DNA of 64,000 nucleotides from Scleroderma bovista. Lineage: Eukaryota > Basidiomycota > Agaricomycetes > Boletales > Sclerodermataceae. A program made the translations under genes and the position numbers. Location: contig JAYMGJ010000025.1 in assembly GCA_037178675.1 (NCBI GenBank), positions 1 to 64,000 of the forward strand, written 5' to 3'. Positions 36,099 through 46,804 of this stretch are shown piece by piece (position 1 is the stretch's first letter; the number at the start of each line of letters is the position of its first letter). The notes beneath the pieces were generated by a model that was not told the origin of the DNA, made no database searches, and was given only the letters and a program-made list of their open reading frames with translations.

Positions 36099-36882
36099 AT
36101 GCAGAACACAACTTGGAAGAAAAACAGAAGAGCAGAGTTCAGAAGAAAGCGTCGGTTTAATTCAGGTGAGTTCATCTCCAGCTTCTCCAGGTAATTGTCG
36201 TCACTGACCATGCTCTACAGACGAGGAGAAGCAGTTTCCGTCAGCCTCTCTCGACGCATTGCCGACACCTAAACGGCGTCATCGGTTTAACTCAGGTGAG
36301 TTCATCCTCTGTTTCTCCAGGTAATTGTCGTCACTGACCATATTCTACAGACGAAGAGAACCAGTTTCCGTCAGCCTCACTCGATGCATTGCCGACATCT
36401 AAGCGGCGCCGTCTGTTTGATTCGGGTAAGTTCATCATCTCTTTCTCCAGGTCATTGTCGTCACTGCCATCACTTACCGTGCTCTACAGACATTGAGGAC
36501 GAGTTTCTGCCAGCCTCTCTGGGTGCATCAACATCTCAGCACCATCGGTCTGATTCAGGTGAGTTCTTATTTAGTCTTTCTGTGTAATTGCCGTTACAAT
36601 ACTCTACAGACATCGAGAACAAGGCTCGGACAGCCCCTCTGAATGCGGAAGAAAGGAGAATAGTCGAGGGCATTTTGGAGAGCCAAGAATATATGCTTGC
36701 ATGTGCCGCAAGGTGCGAGAAGATGCTGAACAAGGTAAGAGTTTCGTAGTAAGTTTGTTACCTCGCTAATTGATCACCAGATCGAAAGAGTTGTAAGAAA
36801 CGATTTGCTTCAAAATTATGGTATACACATTATCAAAAAGGAGAGGCCACACGACAACACTCGCTTTGAGCGGTATGGGTGA
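36099..36882 (+). CDS. Unknown protein built from tandemly duplicated exons
   Basis: Join 36099-36165, 36221-36295, 36351-36425, 36490-36558, 36610-36734, 36781-36882; 170 aa. Exons 2, 3 and 4 (75, 75, 69 nt) are copies of each other, together with their introns; each starts and ends in phase 1, so each adds a repeat: EEKQFPSASLDALPTPKRRHRFNS, EENQFPSASLDALPTSKRRRLFDS, IEDEFLPASLGAS. The KRRR pieces look like nuclear localisation signals, and the TPKR/TSKR sites could be phosphorylated. The C-terminal part (LNAEERRIVEGILESQEYMLACAARCEKMLNK) is helical, possibly a coiled coil. No known family. It may be a nuclear protein (inference). Confidence 0.65.
36221..36558 (+). repeat. Tandem exon-intron repeats, about 130 bp period
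   Basis: Three exon plus intron units in a row. The introns share GTGAGTTCATC, TTTCTCCAGG and CACTGACCAT words, so the duplications included introns and must be recent relative to the gene. Confidence 0.8.
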
Positions 36883-38787
36883 ACTCGTACAGATGGAATG
36901 TATACCTAGGTGTCTACTACATGTCGCCTTGCATTACACTATCCATGACACCCGATGCCATTGATGATTGTCTTTTATATTGATCAAAACAACGAGCCTT
37001 TCATCTCTCAACCATTTGCTCGTCCCAGTTCTGCCGCTTTGTTGGTCTCAGTGCGCATAAATGTGCGCGATAGCATCACGTCTCATTTTCTTTTCGCAGG
37101 CCGTAGGAATCATCCCGCAGTGCAATCATCATTCCTCGTAATACGAATATAGCGCCTGACCAACGACTAAGGAAGAGGGCTGGTACTTCTGAGTGGCCAA
37201 AAAGCATCGAGCAAAAAGCTACCGTGATTCCTCAGTCAAGTACTTCAAGGACACCACTTTCGTTTTCCCTCACACCGCATCCCGCGAAGCAATCTGCAGT
37301 CCAAGCACATTCACAGCAGACGCAGTCTAGCTGGAGGCGGACGCTGGGAAATTCAAAGAAAGGACGCAGAACCTTCCGGTGGCTGCACGGCGGTGAATGT
37401 TCGTCAGTCATGCATATACAGACGAATTATCGGCCGAAGTATGTAACTCACGACAGTGACAAGAAATGAATGTCGTGATATTGGTGGTATGGGTAGTGCT
37501 GCGCTCGCGACCCTTGCAGGAGATGGCCTAATTCTGGAAGAAGCGGGCTGTGGGAGTCAGACATGTAATAAGTTTCAATGGCGCGTTCGTAGTTCCCCCC
37601 GGAACTCGCTTTAAATAGCGATTGTATAGCTGTGAAACAGGAGTATACACATTTTGATTCCATTTTCCCGATATCCAGCGAAACGGTCAGTTAGCTCGAT
37701 GCACAGCCGTAACATAAGGCACTGTATGATCATTGACGTTACGTGGAGTTACTCAGCATTGGTCGCGTGCTTGTCTGAGATGTCATTTGGTGATCTGCGC
37801 ACTCCCATATATCCCGATATTTGGGAAGAGAAGAAGTGCCTGGTAAAATATATGTTCTGTACGATATCATCCAGTGGATATGATACCGTCTGGAGGGATG
37901 AAAGCTGACCTGGATCACCGAGTACCTGGATCAGGGTCTTGCCATTCGGAGACCACCAATCAGTACAATAGAATTATTGCCCTGTCGACATGAAATTACA
38001 CCCAATGAACGACCAGATACTGGACTGCACGATTTGGAGGCCCGGGATACCAACGTGAGGTACGGCAATGGTGTTGAAATTTACCAGAGTGACAGCCTCG
38101 AAAACTTGTGTTGATGGAGAATTTTGTGGGGAACACATGAATGCGGTCTGCTAGTGGGAAGTGTATTAGCTGAGGTGCGCACCCGATAACCTATCGTGCG
38201 ATCAGCCCACTCAAGCTGTATTCCATGATCGTGAAATGTACCACCCTTCGCCCTTGTTTCTCATATACCATCACCTTGGTCGTAACCTGACGAGTGATTA
38301 TATAGGTCCTGTGAAGACATGGGTAGCAATCTCGCATCCTCCGCAATTCTTTCCCTACCAAGTGAATACCGTCATATGTCCATTCGCTGTGGTTAGTTTG
38401 GGCGACCAATATTAAGACAACAAGCTCCCTGCTCAGTCGGCATCGAGTCAGTGCTTACGATAGTCCCCTTGGCCTGTTGCATTATCTCTCGCATACAGTT
38501 AAGGTGAGTAGGGTTGCCCTACATGCCATGAATGAGAGCGAGAAAGCGAAGGTCAGCCATGGTCAGTACTTCTCTCGGTGGACTTTTATGACTCGGAGGA
38601 CGAAAGCAAGTGGCGTTCACTTGGTGCAGCTCTGCGATGAGAGGTAGGGCACACTCGACTGGGCGTGTGCCCTACAAAGTACATATGATTTCCATCCTTC
38701 CGTTCTACCCAGTAATACAGTACTAATGAGGTCTTTATCTTGTAGCAATATATATTGTACCGTCGCGTACACATGACAGTCTACGCG
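36883..38787. other. 1.9 kb without a supported gene
   Basis: One open frame (about 37107-37469, plus) is Ser/Thr/Arg-rich (SSTSRTPLSFSLTPHP, RRTLGNSKKGRRTFRW) but shows neither a start nor splice sites that fit. Nothing else stands out. Confidence 0.35.
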
Positions 38788-39730
38788 CTATATCATGGGA
38801 ATGTTGAAAATCCGAACACACGATTGCTTCATGAATGTCGTCGAGAGAAATGGATCGAGCGACATGGGTTTCACGCATGTTATTGCTATGGAAAATAAAT
38901 TAGAGGGCGGCGTCTGTGAGGTTGCATGAAGGACATTTCGAGGGCAGAGCTTCACGGATTGCAGATCGAGTTCCCACCACTCCCATTTCCAGGAAGGATT
39001 CCACCATCCCATTTTGGTCACGACGAGACGACGAACCATGTCAAGGAGACGTTGCAAGGCAGGCGGGAATATTGTACCTTTTCGGAGACATAACAGTATA
39101 AGCACTATATCTTTGGAATGTTTGAAGTCCGTACGCATGATTGCATGATAGATGCCATCCAGCATAAATGAGTGGATGTCGGCTGTAAGAATGATATTGG
39201 AATCGAAAATGAGACAGCGTGCCATCTGTCAGGGAGGACGCAAGACCTTTCGCGAGGGGCGCTTGCATGGATGGCAGATCGAGTTGATCTATCATCCATG
39301 CGAGCGCTCCTGTTGGATGATCTATCGTGCGTCCTTACAGAGGACGCATTGCACCTCATCTTTGATCCCAATAACATTCATGATGCTGGAAACCACGTGG
39401 CCCACAACTTTTCCGTTGACGAAATTCATGACGCACTCATAGTACGGATCTTAAACATTCCCATGATAGATACACAATAGGACTCATACTGTCCTGTCTC
39501 CGTGAGGGTACGATATGCCCGCTCGCCTTGCAGTGTCTCCTTGAGAAGGCTTGCCATCTCGTCGCGACCGAAATGGGAATGTGGGATCCCTCCTGGAAAT
39601 GGGAGCCTCACAGGTGGTGCACCACTTCCATTTCCAGGAGGGATCCCACCCATTTCGGTCGCGACGAGATGGCAAGCCCGGTCGAGGAGACACCGCAAGG
39701 TAAGCAGGTATTGTAGCTACCAAAGATGTA
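38788..39730. repeat. Patch of diverged direct and inverted repeats
   Basis: A segment starting near 38790 (TATCATGGGAATGTT...) recurs diverged in the same direction near 39105 and reverse-complemented near 39470. The word TTTCCAGGA[AG]GGAT[TC]CCA followed by a GTC[AG]CGACGAGA stretch occurs near 38990 and again in the hairpin at 39549-39677. Minus-strand open frames (39225-38788 and others) follow the repeats but resemble nothing I know; a transposon remnant is possible. Confidence 0.55.
39549..39677. repeat. Near-perfect inverted repeat (hairpin)
   Basis: Left arm 39549-39577 (29 nt) and 39582-39602 (21 nt) pair with 39649-39677 and 39628-39648 without mismatch; the left arm has a 4-nt AATG insert, and the loop is 25 nt. 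Weaker pairing extends outward to about 39500 and 39725. Confidence 0.85.
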
Positions 39731-40070
39731 AGTATTGATCGATGATTACCTGATTACCCACTTAACTTACACCTTCGAGCTGGTTCGAGATATCGTTGAA
39801 CTTCGCCCGTAGTATCGCGTCTTGTTGACACATACGAGTGAAGGTCGGATCCACCCTCTCCATGACTGTAATTGGCCTCATCATGCACGGCACAACATTG
39901 AACACTGAACCTACATTAGAGCCACAATAGGTAACCCAGTTGAAAGGAATGTTTTCGAACAAACGAGCGGACTGAAAGACCTTAAAGGATGCGATGAGAC
40001 GCAGACGAAAGAATGGGGAAGGGGACAAGACAGCGAACCAACTTCCAAGATAAAGTATCGGTGTTTGAAA
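39731..40070. other. Unrecognised minus-strand open frame
   Basis: Minus strand 40028-39762 reads LFENIPFNWVTYCGSNVGSVFNVVPCMM and could be an exon linked to the HET-like remnant on its right; not identified. Confidence 0.3.
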
Positions 40071-40074
40071 TTTA

Positions 40075-40715
40075 ATCGTCCGACGCCGGACTGCGTCGCG
40101 CCTCGTGTCGCGGTCCTGTCTCCTGCGTAATAAGCTCCAAATGCCTTCTCACTGGGGCTACAACGCGACGTCGTAGAGATCGTGGTCGATCTAGACGATA
40201 CCCAGCGCAACTCTGCGAACTCCTGCAGCGGAAAGACTGGGATTCCTGTCGCCCTCTCCAAAGGATCTAGCCACTGCGGGATGAGCTTATGACTGTACTC
40301 TGGCCCTCTGACACACGGTGTCCAAGTGTTATCGTACCACCGTACCACCCTAGACGACGTCCGAAAAGTAGACGATCGTCAGCACCGAGTCGCGGTACCA
40401 TTAGAAGTTGGAAGTTGGACCCGATCGCCTCGTCGAGCTCGGTGGTGCTGTCCTTGTTGATTGGCAACACGTGTCGCACCATGCCCAGTCCAGTCCACGA
40501 CACCGTACTACCTGACAGAAATTTGGAAGCGGAGAGACGGGTCGGGGGATAAGGCCCCGTTGGAGAGGTTATGGAAAAGCGCTCCGTTGAGGAGTTTCCC
40601 CTTGCGAGAGAGCATAGCGTAGTGGAAGTATGTGCGGATGACCTCTTCGATGATGTCTCTCTTCTGAACAAGACTCTTATACGATGTCGTACAATCCCAC
40701 ACTCCTCTTAGCACT
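40075..40715 (-). pseudogene. HET-like gene remnant of a second type
   Basis: The minus strand shows QKRDIIEEVIRTYFHYAMLS (40650-40590), then in another frame INKDSTTELDEAIGS (about 40460), then WTPCVRGPEYSHKLIPQWL and ERATGIPVFPL. The order and wording (YFxYAMLSHRW, CIDKxSxxELxEAIxSMF, DWTPYL ... ATGI) follow a HET-domain family common in Agaricomycetes, but frames change twice and key residues (HRW, CCID) are gone. A decayed gene is the best reading. Confidence 0.45.
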
Positions 40716-40719
40716 GACT

Positions 40720-42040
40720 TGACTCACCTTATTAGTTGGAACACAGGTCGGCTTTGGCAAATCACCCGTCACGGAAGATTCAAGATACCCTTCCACGCAT
40801 TCATTACATATCAAGACTCGTAGGCTTCATCACCATTTGCCAGCCGTCATTTGCCCACCTTAGTGATTACCTTGCACATCCTCCTAGCACCTTCCTTGGA
40901 GAATATGATTCCGTGTTGCAGATGGATCGAACGACAACCCTGATCAGCCCGGCATGGGTAAAACAACACCCCCTGTGCTCGCTTCGTCCAGCAGGCGTAC
41001 TCATTGCTTCGCAACCAGCTCCTCGACGCTGGCTTAATATTTGATACCCTTCTTCTCAGAAACAAGGTATGGAGAGCCGAGTCGCAGCATTTCACTTCAT
41101 TACCAAGCTCTCGCGATAACAATCCCGGAAACACCCTGCTCGGTTGTTGGCACTGTTGTTCTCTTCGCTGCCCTCGACATTCACAGCGCGTTCCTCACTG
41201 ATCACAGGCACCCAAATCAACCTCACCTCTGGCTATGTCGATGTCGCCCTTTGTACGGCAACGACTAACCCACACAAAACAAGGTATATAGTCACATGCA
41301 CGGTATGGGGGAAGTTAATGGTCGTTCTACATAGATGCGCACCGAAGACGGTCGTGTGTTGCTCCACCTCGCTACTTTTACTGGGGACCAGCTACTCCCT
41401 CCCGCGGTTTCCATGTTACTCGTCTTCTTCAATAGGAACCATAACGCAGGTCCTGATTGATGGTGAAAGCGACACTAGGCCGACAGCTTAACAGCACACC
41501 GCTCGGCGTCTCTTGATGGGTTGAACCCTCAAAGGAACCCCCCAACTCCCCCAAGTTGATAACGAGGATGAAGGTACGCACGGTGTCTCTACTGTTTCAG
41601 TGTATGTACGCTGCTAATGTGGACTTCACAGAGATCTTCCGGATTGCGCGGCTGTGCAACTGCGCTTAGCTTGCGCCTCTGCCGTTCTTCGTCTTGTCCG
41701 TCGGGGGTCCAGCTGGAGCCTGGCACCGTTTGGCGAATACCGCGAGCAAGATCATGAGTTGTTTGAGCGTGGGAGAACCTCTTCGCAAGCAATCCTGAGG
41801 AGCTCGCGCAACAACAACAGCGACTGCCTCCAGCCTCGTCCGACAACGACAACGACCACTGTCGATGCCGCCATCACCCACAGCAGTCCAGTGTCATCCG
41901 ACGACGATGACTGCAACCAACTCTTGGCCCAAGCCTCGCCCAATGCTGACGTTGACGATGACGGCCACCCCAGCCTCACCCAACACGACGACGACGACAA
42001 ACCCCTATCCCTAGCCTCCCCCAACACCGCCGCCGATGAT
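40720..42040. other. Unassigned region ending in an acidic low-complexity frame
   Basis: Plus-strand frame 41654-42076 is rich in Thr, Asn, Ser and Asp runs (SSDDDDC, QHDDDDKPLSLASPNT) and looks like a low-complexity tail; its right end overlaps the inverted duplication. No conserved domain is seen. Confidence 0.35.
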
Positions 42041-43210
42041 AGCGACTTCCAATGTGGTCTGGATGACAGTGAGTAATTCAAGTTCGTGTTATGTCTTCAC
42101 TTTTGATGGCGCATACACGCAGTGTTTGGCTAGTGCTTCCAGTGTGCCCTTGCATCGGAGACATGGTTACCTCCGATGTCAGGACATCTTGCTTCACACC
42201 ATGCCCCTGTGTACCTTCTCGAAGCCCACAGTACAAAAGATGGATATGCGTACCAAGAAACACTCATAGTTTACCTGGAAAGGTATTTGGTATAGTACAG
42301 AGTACAAGGACACTAGACGTTACAGGCTTCGCATTTGCATTTCATCGGAGAAGAAGCGAAGTCTCTGGCTGTAAAAATGCGTTAGGATGCGCTAAATTGC
42401 TGAATACCATTGAATCGCACCTTCAAGATTCACCTTTACTTACATCCAGGAGGTGCAAGACAACAACTCTGCCATTAAGGTCGTCGTTGAAAGCGTAGAA
42501 ATTGTAATAAATCACAACGTCCTCTTCTTCTACCTTCAACGTAAGAGTGCTATCAAGCAAGTTGGGCAATCCGACATTCAAGGTACCGCCGTCTTTGAGG
42601 CTTCCACTAGCTTTTGCGATACGCATCTTGGGGATACTTAAGTAGACCTCAGTGCTGATGCCATAGTCGACTGGATCAAATGAAAGGTGTATCTGTGTAA
42701 GTTGGAGTATTGTTAATTGAGTTTATCACGGCACTGCTTGTGCTCACTTCCACGAGTCCAAGAGGAAAAGTGAGGTTTATGATGTTATCATTTTCGGGCT
42801 GAAATTTGGATATCGATCCCTCGCTATCAGGTGGCACTATGTCACCTATCGACTTCTTGAATTTGGGGCGACTACGCACCAAAACCCAAGGTTAACATGG
42901 CGCACGCCGCAGAGTCGTCATTGAAACACCTTACAAATTAGTGGTAAAGCGACAGAGCGCTTCGTCAACATTGCATCCGTTGTCGCAAGGAATTTGTTCG
43001 GTTTTACAGGAGCTAAATTTCTGTGCGATGTCACTAAAGACTGGAGGGACTAAACTGGCAGATGCGACAAAAGTGATGAAAACGAAGACGACGAGAAGGC
43101 GCATGAAAATGTTTTAGTTGGGTATGTTCCTCTAGTGGATTTGAGGTCCGACTTTGGTGGAGGAGGAAGGAGAGCAGTGGCGCCGAAGAATGTATCTCAG
43201 GGCGTGAGAG
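42040..43210 (-). repeat. Dispersed inverted duplication, right copy
   Basis: Reverse complement of about 19885-21060. This copy keeps the secreted-protein gene open. Confidence 0.8.
42342..43104 (-). CDS. Cysteine-containing secreted protein
   Basis: Complement of join 42342-42368, 42444-42692, 42748-42871, 42935-43104; 189 aa. A signal peptide (MRLLVVFVFITFVASA) is followed by CKTEQIPCDNGCNVDEALC (four Cys, about residues 36-52), a Lys/Pro/Ser linker (RPKFKKSIGDIVPP) and a beta-rich part: NIINLTFPLGLVEIHLSFDP, GTLNVGLPNLLDSTLTLKVEEE, VVIYYNFYAF, GRVVVLHLLD. The alternating beta strands suggest a sandwich fold, perhaps a carbohydrate- or membrane-binding surface protein (inference). The paralogue on the other strand at 19987 is broken. 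I know no family name. Confidence 0.65.
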
Positions 43211-43418
43211 CCCACTTTGAACTTCAACGAAGTTACAAACTCGGATAGTCGCGTCGCGCACTGCCACAAAACCAAACCATCTCAGGGGCTTTCGACTACC
43301 AATCATAAATTGTAACGGCGCATATACACATCCAGTCGGATTCATCACGTCTGTCTACCTCTCAGGAGTAAAATATTATAGCCAGCTCCGATAACATATA
43401 TAACAGGCTCTGCAACAA
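43105..43418. other. Intergenic
   Basis: Upstream region of the secreted-protein gene, with the small dispersed repeat near 43260 shared with 29470. Confidence 0.4.
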
Positions 43419-44852
43419 TTAAATACCCCTTTCCTCCAAAATCTTCTCAACAGTCTCCCACAACTCCTTCCCCCTCTCCCCCCACTCCCACTCCCTTTCC
43501 TCACCCTCCTCCGCCTCATCCCCCTGTCCCGGAAACGCCGATCTCCACAACCCACCACCCCGACTAACCACTCTACCCACAGGAACAACATACCCACCCC
43601 CATACCTCGCCCTCTCCCTCCTCACCACCGGCGAAGCAGCCGCAAACACGCTGTTGTAGGCTCCGACATCCGGGGCCACCGAAATAGGAAGACCGATCAA
43701 GAAGACGAGTGTACCGAGGTGGAGACGTGTGACTTGGGGTCTCTCGAAGACGGTGTTGACGGTGCCCGGGTGGACAGAGAGAACTGTGATATTGGATGTG
43801 GCGGGGTCCTCGGACGAGGAGAGGCGGCGGTGGAGTTCGGTGGTGTACAGGACATTCGTCAGCTTGCTATGGCCTACATAGATTATAGGGGGTTAGCATC
43901 GGTCGCTGGGTAAGTAGATGGAGGGCGGGGCGTACAGTACCGTGTGAATCCGGGAAGCCATGCGTTTGTGCATTCGTCGTTCAGGTCCTCGATAGTCCGA
44001 AAACGGGGTTTACCGCTGACGAGTTTGTGAGCTTCCGATGCCACCTATGCATGAAATTTCGTTAGGTCGTATCTTTGCTCCGAGGAGGGGGTTTCACGCA
44101 CCACGACGATGCGGACATCAGATTCGGGGTGGGAAGCTGTTTTCTGGAGGACGGGAAGAAGCTCGCGAGTGAGGACGAAGGGGCTGATGAGGCTGGAAAA
44201 TATGAAATCGAATGGTCAGGCGTGAGGAAAATGCGAAGGACCTACTTTACAGCCGTAATCTTCTGGATGCCTATCCGAAGATCAGCACTACGTCATATGA
44301 AATGAAATGCTACGCTGTACCATCTGCGTACATCTCGTATGGTTCAACCATACTCAGCAATGTTGGTTAGCCGTACGAAAAACCTATAGCAACACACCTA
44401 CACTGCAGCATTATGGACTCAAAAAAGACACAATCGTCAGCGCTCGCATGTTCCACGCACTCGAAAAAAAAAGGAACGTACTTAGGACATCGAGTCTGTC
44501 TTCCTTATTCATGAATTCCTGCGCTGCCTTCTTTGAATTGCGTGGGTCGCACAAATCAAGCTCAAGCCAGACGACCTCGCCGTTCCCTGGCCCAAGTCCC
44601 TCACGCTGGAGTGTTGCAATGGCTGCCTCTGCCCTAGCCTTGTTGCGTGCGGCCATGTACACCTTGGCACCCTTTCGAGCAAGGTGCTTAACAGTGCCAT
44701 ATCCAATCCCTGTGCTATGATCATAGACCATCAGTCACCGACTGGTGAAACGGACGTGCTACGCACTTTCCGCCTGTGACGAGGATGACTTTTCCGGTGA
44801 GATCAGGAATGTCTCTGTCCGGGTCGAAATTCTTGGATGCAAATATGCCCAT
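43419..44852 (-). CDS. Short-chain dehydrogenase/reductase, retinol-dehydrogenase-like, one exon unclear
   Basis: Minus-strand exons 44852-44767, 44714-44482, (a problem exon near 44380-44321), 44270-44246, 44192-44102, 44044-43936, 43873-43419. The NAD(P)-binding motif TGGNTGIG (residues 26-33), VYMAARNKARAEAAI, LELDLCDP, FVLTRELLPVLQKTA, IVVVASEAHKLVSG, the catalytic YCHSK and LSVHPGTVNT are all in order, so this is a classical SDR acting on a small carbonyl or alcohol. The exon that should carry the NNAG motif cannot be joined in frame: VEPYEMYADG is open, but the sequence before it (TNIAEY) is shifted by one base. Either it is a fresh pseudogene or the splicing is unusual. Confidence 0.75.
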
Positions 44853-45226
44853 TTTCACTGTCGCCCAAAGCACAGAATGATTTCAAGTGGGGGGAAAGGA
44901 TGGACACTACTAGGCCTCAATCCGACAAGCCATAATTATGTAAGCGAGGTCTAGGATTTGATTTACATGACATCAGAATCTGACTCATCATGATCATGGC
45001 CCGTCTGTCCAAGTCTTGGCAAACCGAGTTTGGTACACTACGTGACCGGGTTTTGGTGCGGATCCTCCAGCACTGATCTATACCCTACCGAAGGCCCCAG
45101 TGATGGAAGCCTATCAAACTGTCTGCAGAACGCTTGCAGTGTGCCGGTCAACGGAGAATGTGTAGATCACTCAGGGTGCAATGCGTGTCTACAAAACAAT
45201 GAAGGATGAAAAATACCTGAACATGG
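44853..45226. other. Intergenic
   Basis: No gene seen between the SDR start and the end of the next minus-strand gene. Confidence 0.4.
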
Positions 45227-46503
45227 TTACCCTTTTCCTTCACTCGAACACTGCTCTGCACGACGTCGGGCAGACCATGCCCTGGCTCTTTCTCTCCTGG
45301 CCTGCTTCCGTGCTTCCTCACCGTCGCTGCCCTCAGGTCCTCGGATCTGCGGTGCCGGCGAAACGGTCCGCTCATCACCCGTGTCCTCGACAGCAGACTC
45401 GTCCCCGCTTTCATCGCTATCCCCATATCCAACCAGTCCCTGGAGAGACGGCCCCCCCGCTGGCGGGTGCGTTTCCGATTTCAAGGCTTCTTCCTTTTCC
45501 CGGTACTGCTGTCGAGCTGCGTCTTTAGCAGCGTTCCATGCTCGCGACCAACGGCCCCTCAAGAATGCAAATCGCCTGTCCGCACCGTGGTTCGCCAGGA
45601 TACGCATCTCCAACTGTGCAGGATTGAGCGACGACACGACGTGTGCGGCAGTACGGCACAAGAGCTCCTTCTGTGCCTCGTCTGGCTGGGATGATCAGGT
45701 TATCACGGGCGACACTGGGGATGCAGATACATATAAACGGTGGATGGACGTACCTCTTCGTCGCTGGCGCCCCATGTATCGGACTCGTCGGCTGTGTCGT
45801 TTTTACCATCACGTTCCAAGATGGCGCGCATGCGTTCCTCACGACCGCGGTCGATGAGGCGTCGCCGTTTATCGCGACGGTAGTCGTCGATCTCTTCCGG
45901 GGAGAAGAAAAACGTGTCTTCTGCATCAGAGGGGAGATCCGACCACCCGCTTGGAGAGAGCGGGCGGGGTGCAGCAGTGGAAGATGCGTCGGCACGTGCA
46001 GGGAGGGTGTCGAGAAGAAGGCGGACGTCGTATCTGTTAAGAGCAGTTCAAGACGGGAACATGTGGAGAGGAGATGATACGAGATACAGGGCACCATATG
46101 TATCACAGTCATACCCAAAAAATATGGTTCTATATACACATGCGAGAATCCATACCTTCATGCGACGGTGGGAACGCCCACTGATACATGCGAGACGGAC
46201 ATACCTATCTACCCATAGCGGTGGACATCCTGATCCAATGTCCGCATCAACTACAACGGAACTCGGAGACTCCAACTGGATGAGTGCACTCCCAGCGTTG
46301 GTCTTATCGACACCTTTTGGGAGTTCGAGTGACAGCGCTGCGGAGGCGGCTGGCGCCCCACCAACGACGTCCGCTTCGTAGGCAACTATGTACAGAGACG
46401 GATCGAATTCAGGCGCGTTGTCGTCCTCGGATGCTTGGGTGAACGAGTTGGGGGTGTCTTTAGAGTTGTACACTGCGGATTGTCTGTGTTTTCGTTTGTG
46501 CAT
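45227..46503 (-). CDS. SURP-like domain protein, probably nuclear
   Basis: Complement of join 45227-45685, 45754-46033, 46205-46503; 345 aa from the Met at 46503 (the frame is open further up). The N-terminus is basic (MHKRKHRQ), then a disordered acidic part; EEIDDYRRDKRRRLIDRGREERMRAIL is a charged helix. The C-terminal third carries LLCRTAAHVVSSLNPAQLEMRILANHG followed by RRFAFLRGRWSRAW, which follows the SURP (SWAP) pattern of splicing regulators (TAxxV, LxxRIxxNxxxDxRFxFL). It ends in an Arg/Ala/Glu-rich helix. A role in pre-mRNA processing is inferred from this pattern alone. Confidence 0.65.
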
Positions 46504-46804
46504 CGAAGCAGTGGTCCAAAGTGGGTTCCCACGCACTGAACCAACCTTCCTAATTAGTACCACTGCGAAGGTGCTCTGTACTATTACCTGCCCGTGCAGC
46601 AGTCACCGGGTGTTTTGTGGGTGCCAATGCCATGTCTTGCACTGGAGGGTTCTTATCGTTCGTATGGTAAGGTACACTTGCGATAAGGAGCACGCCATTG
46701 AGTCTCCAGCCTGACAGGAGTTGGCAAACCACCTGACCGGGGCGGTACTCCGCACTCTCTTCCCATTCACCATCGCCTCCGAGATTGCGTTCGTCGTCCT
46801 CTCA
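46504..46804. promoter_or_regulatory. Divergent upstream region of the SURP-like and ZIP genes
   Basis: About 300 bases between two genes reading outward; both promoters should lie here. The part next to the ZIP start is repeated before the second ZIP copy (52690-52740). Confidence 0.5.

Noticed and set aside
43419..43700. Gly/Glu-rich open frame as a separate gene
   Set aside because: It is the last exon of the SDR gene, joined in frame to the YCHSK and VHPGTV exon.
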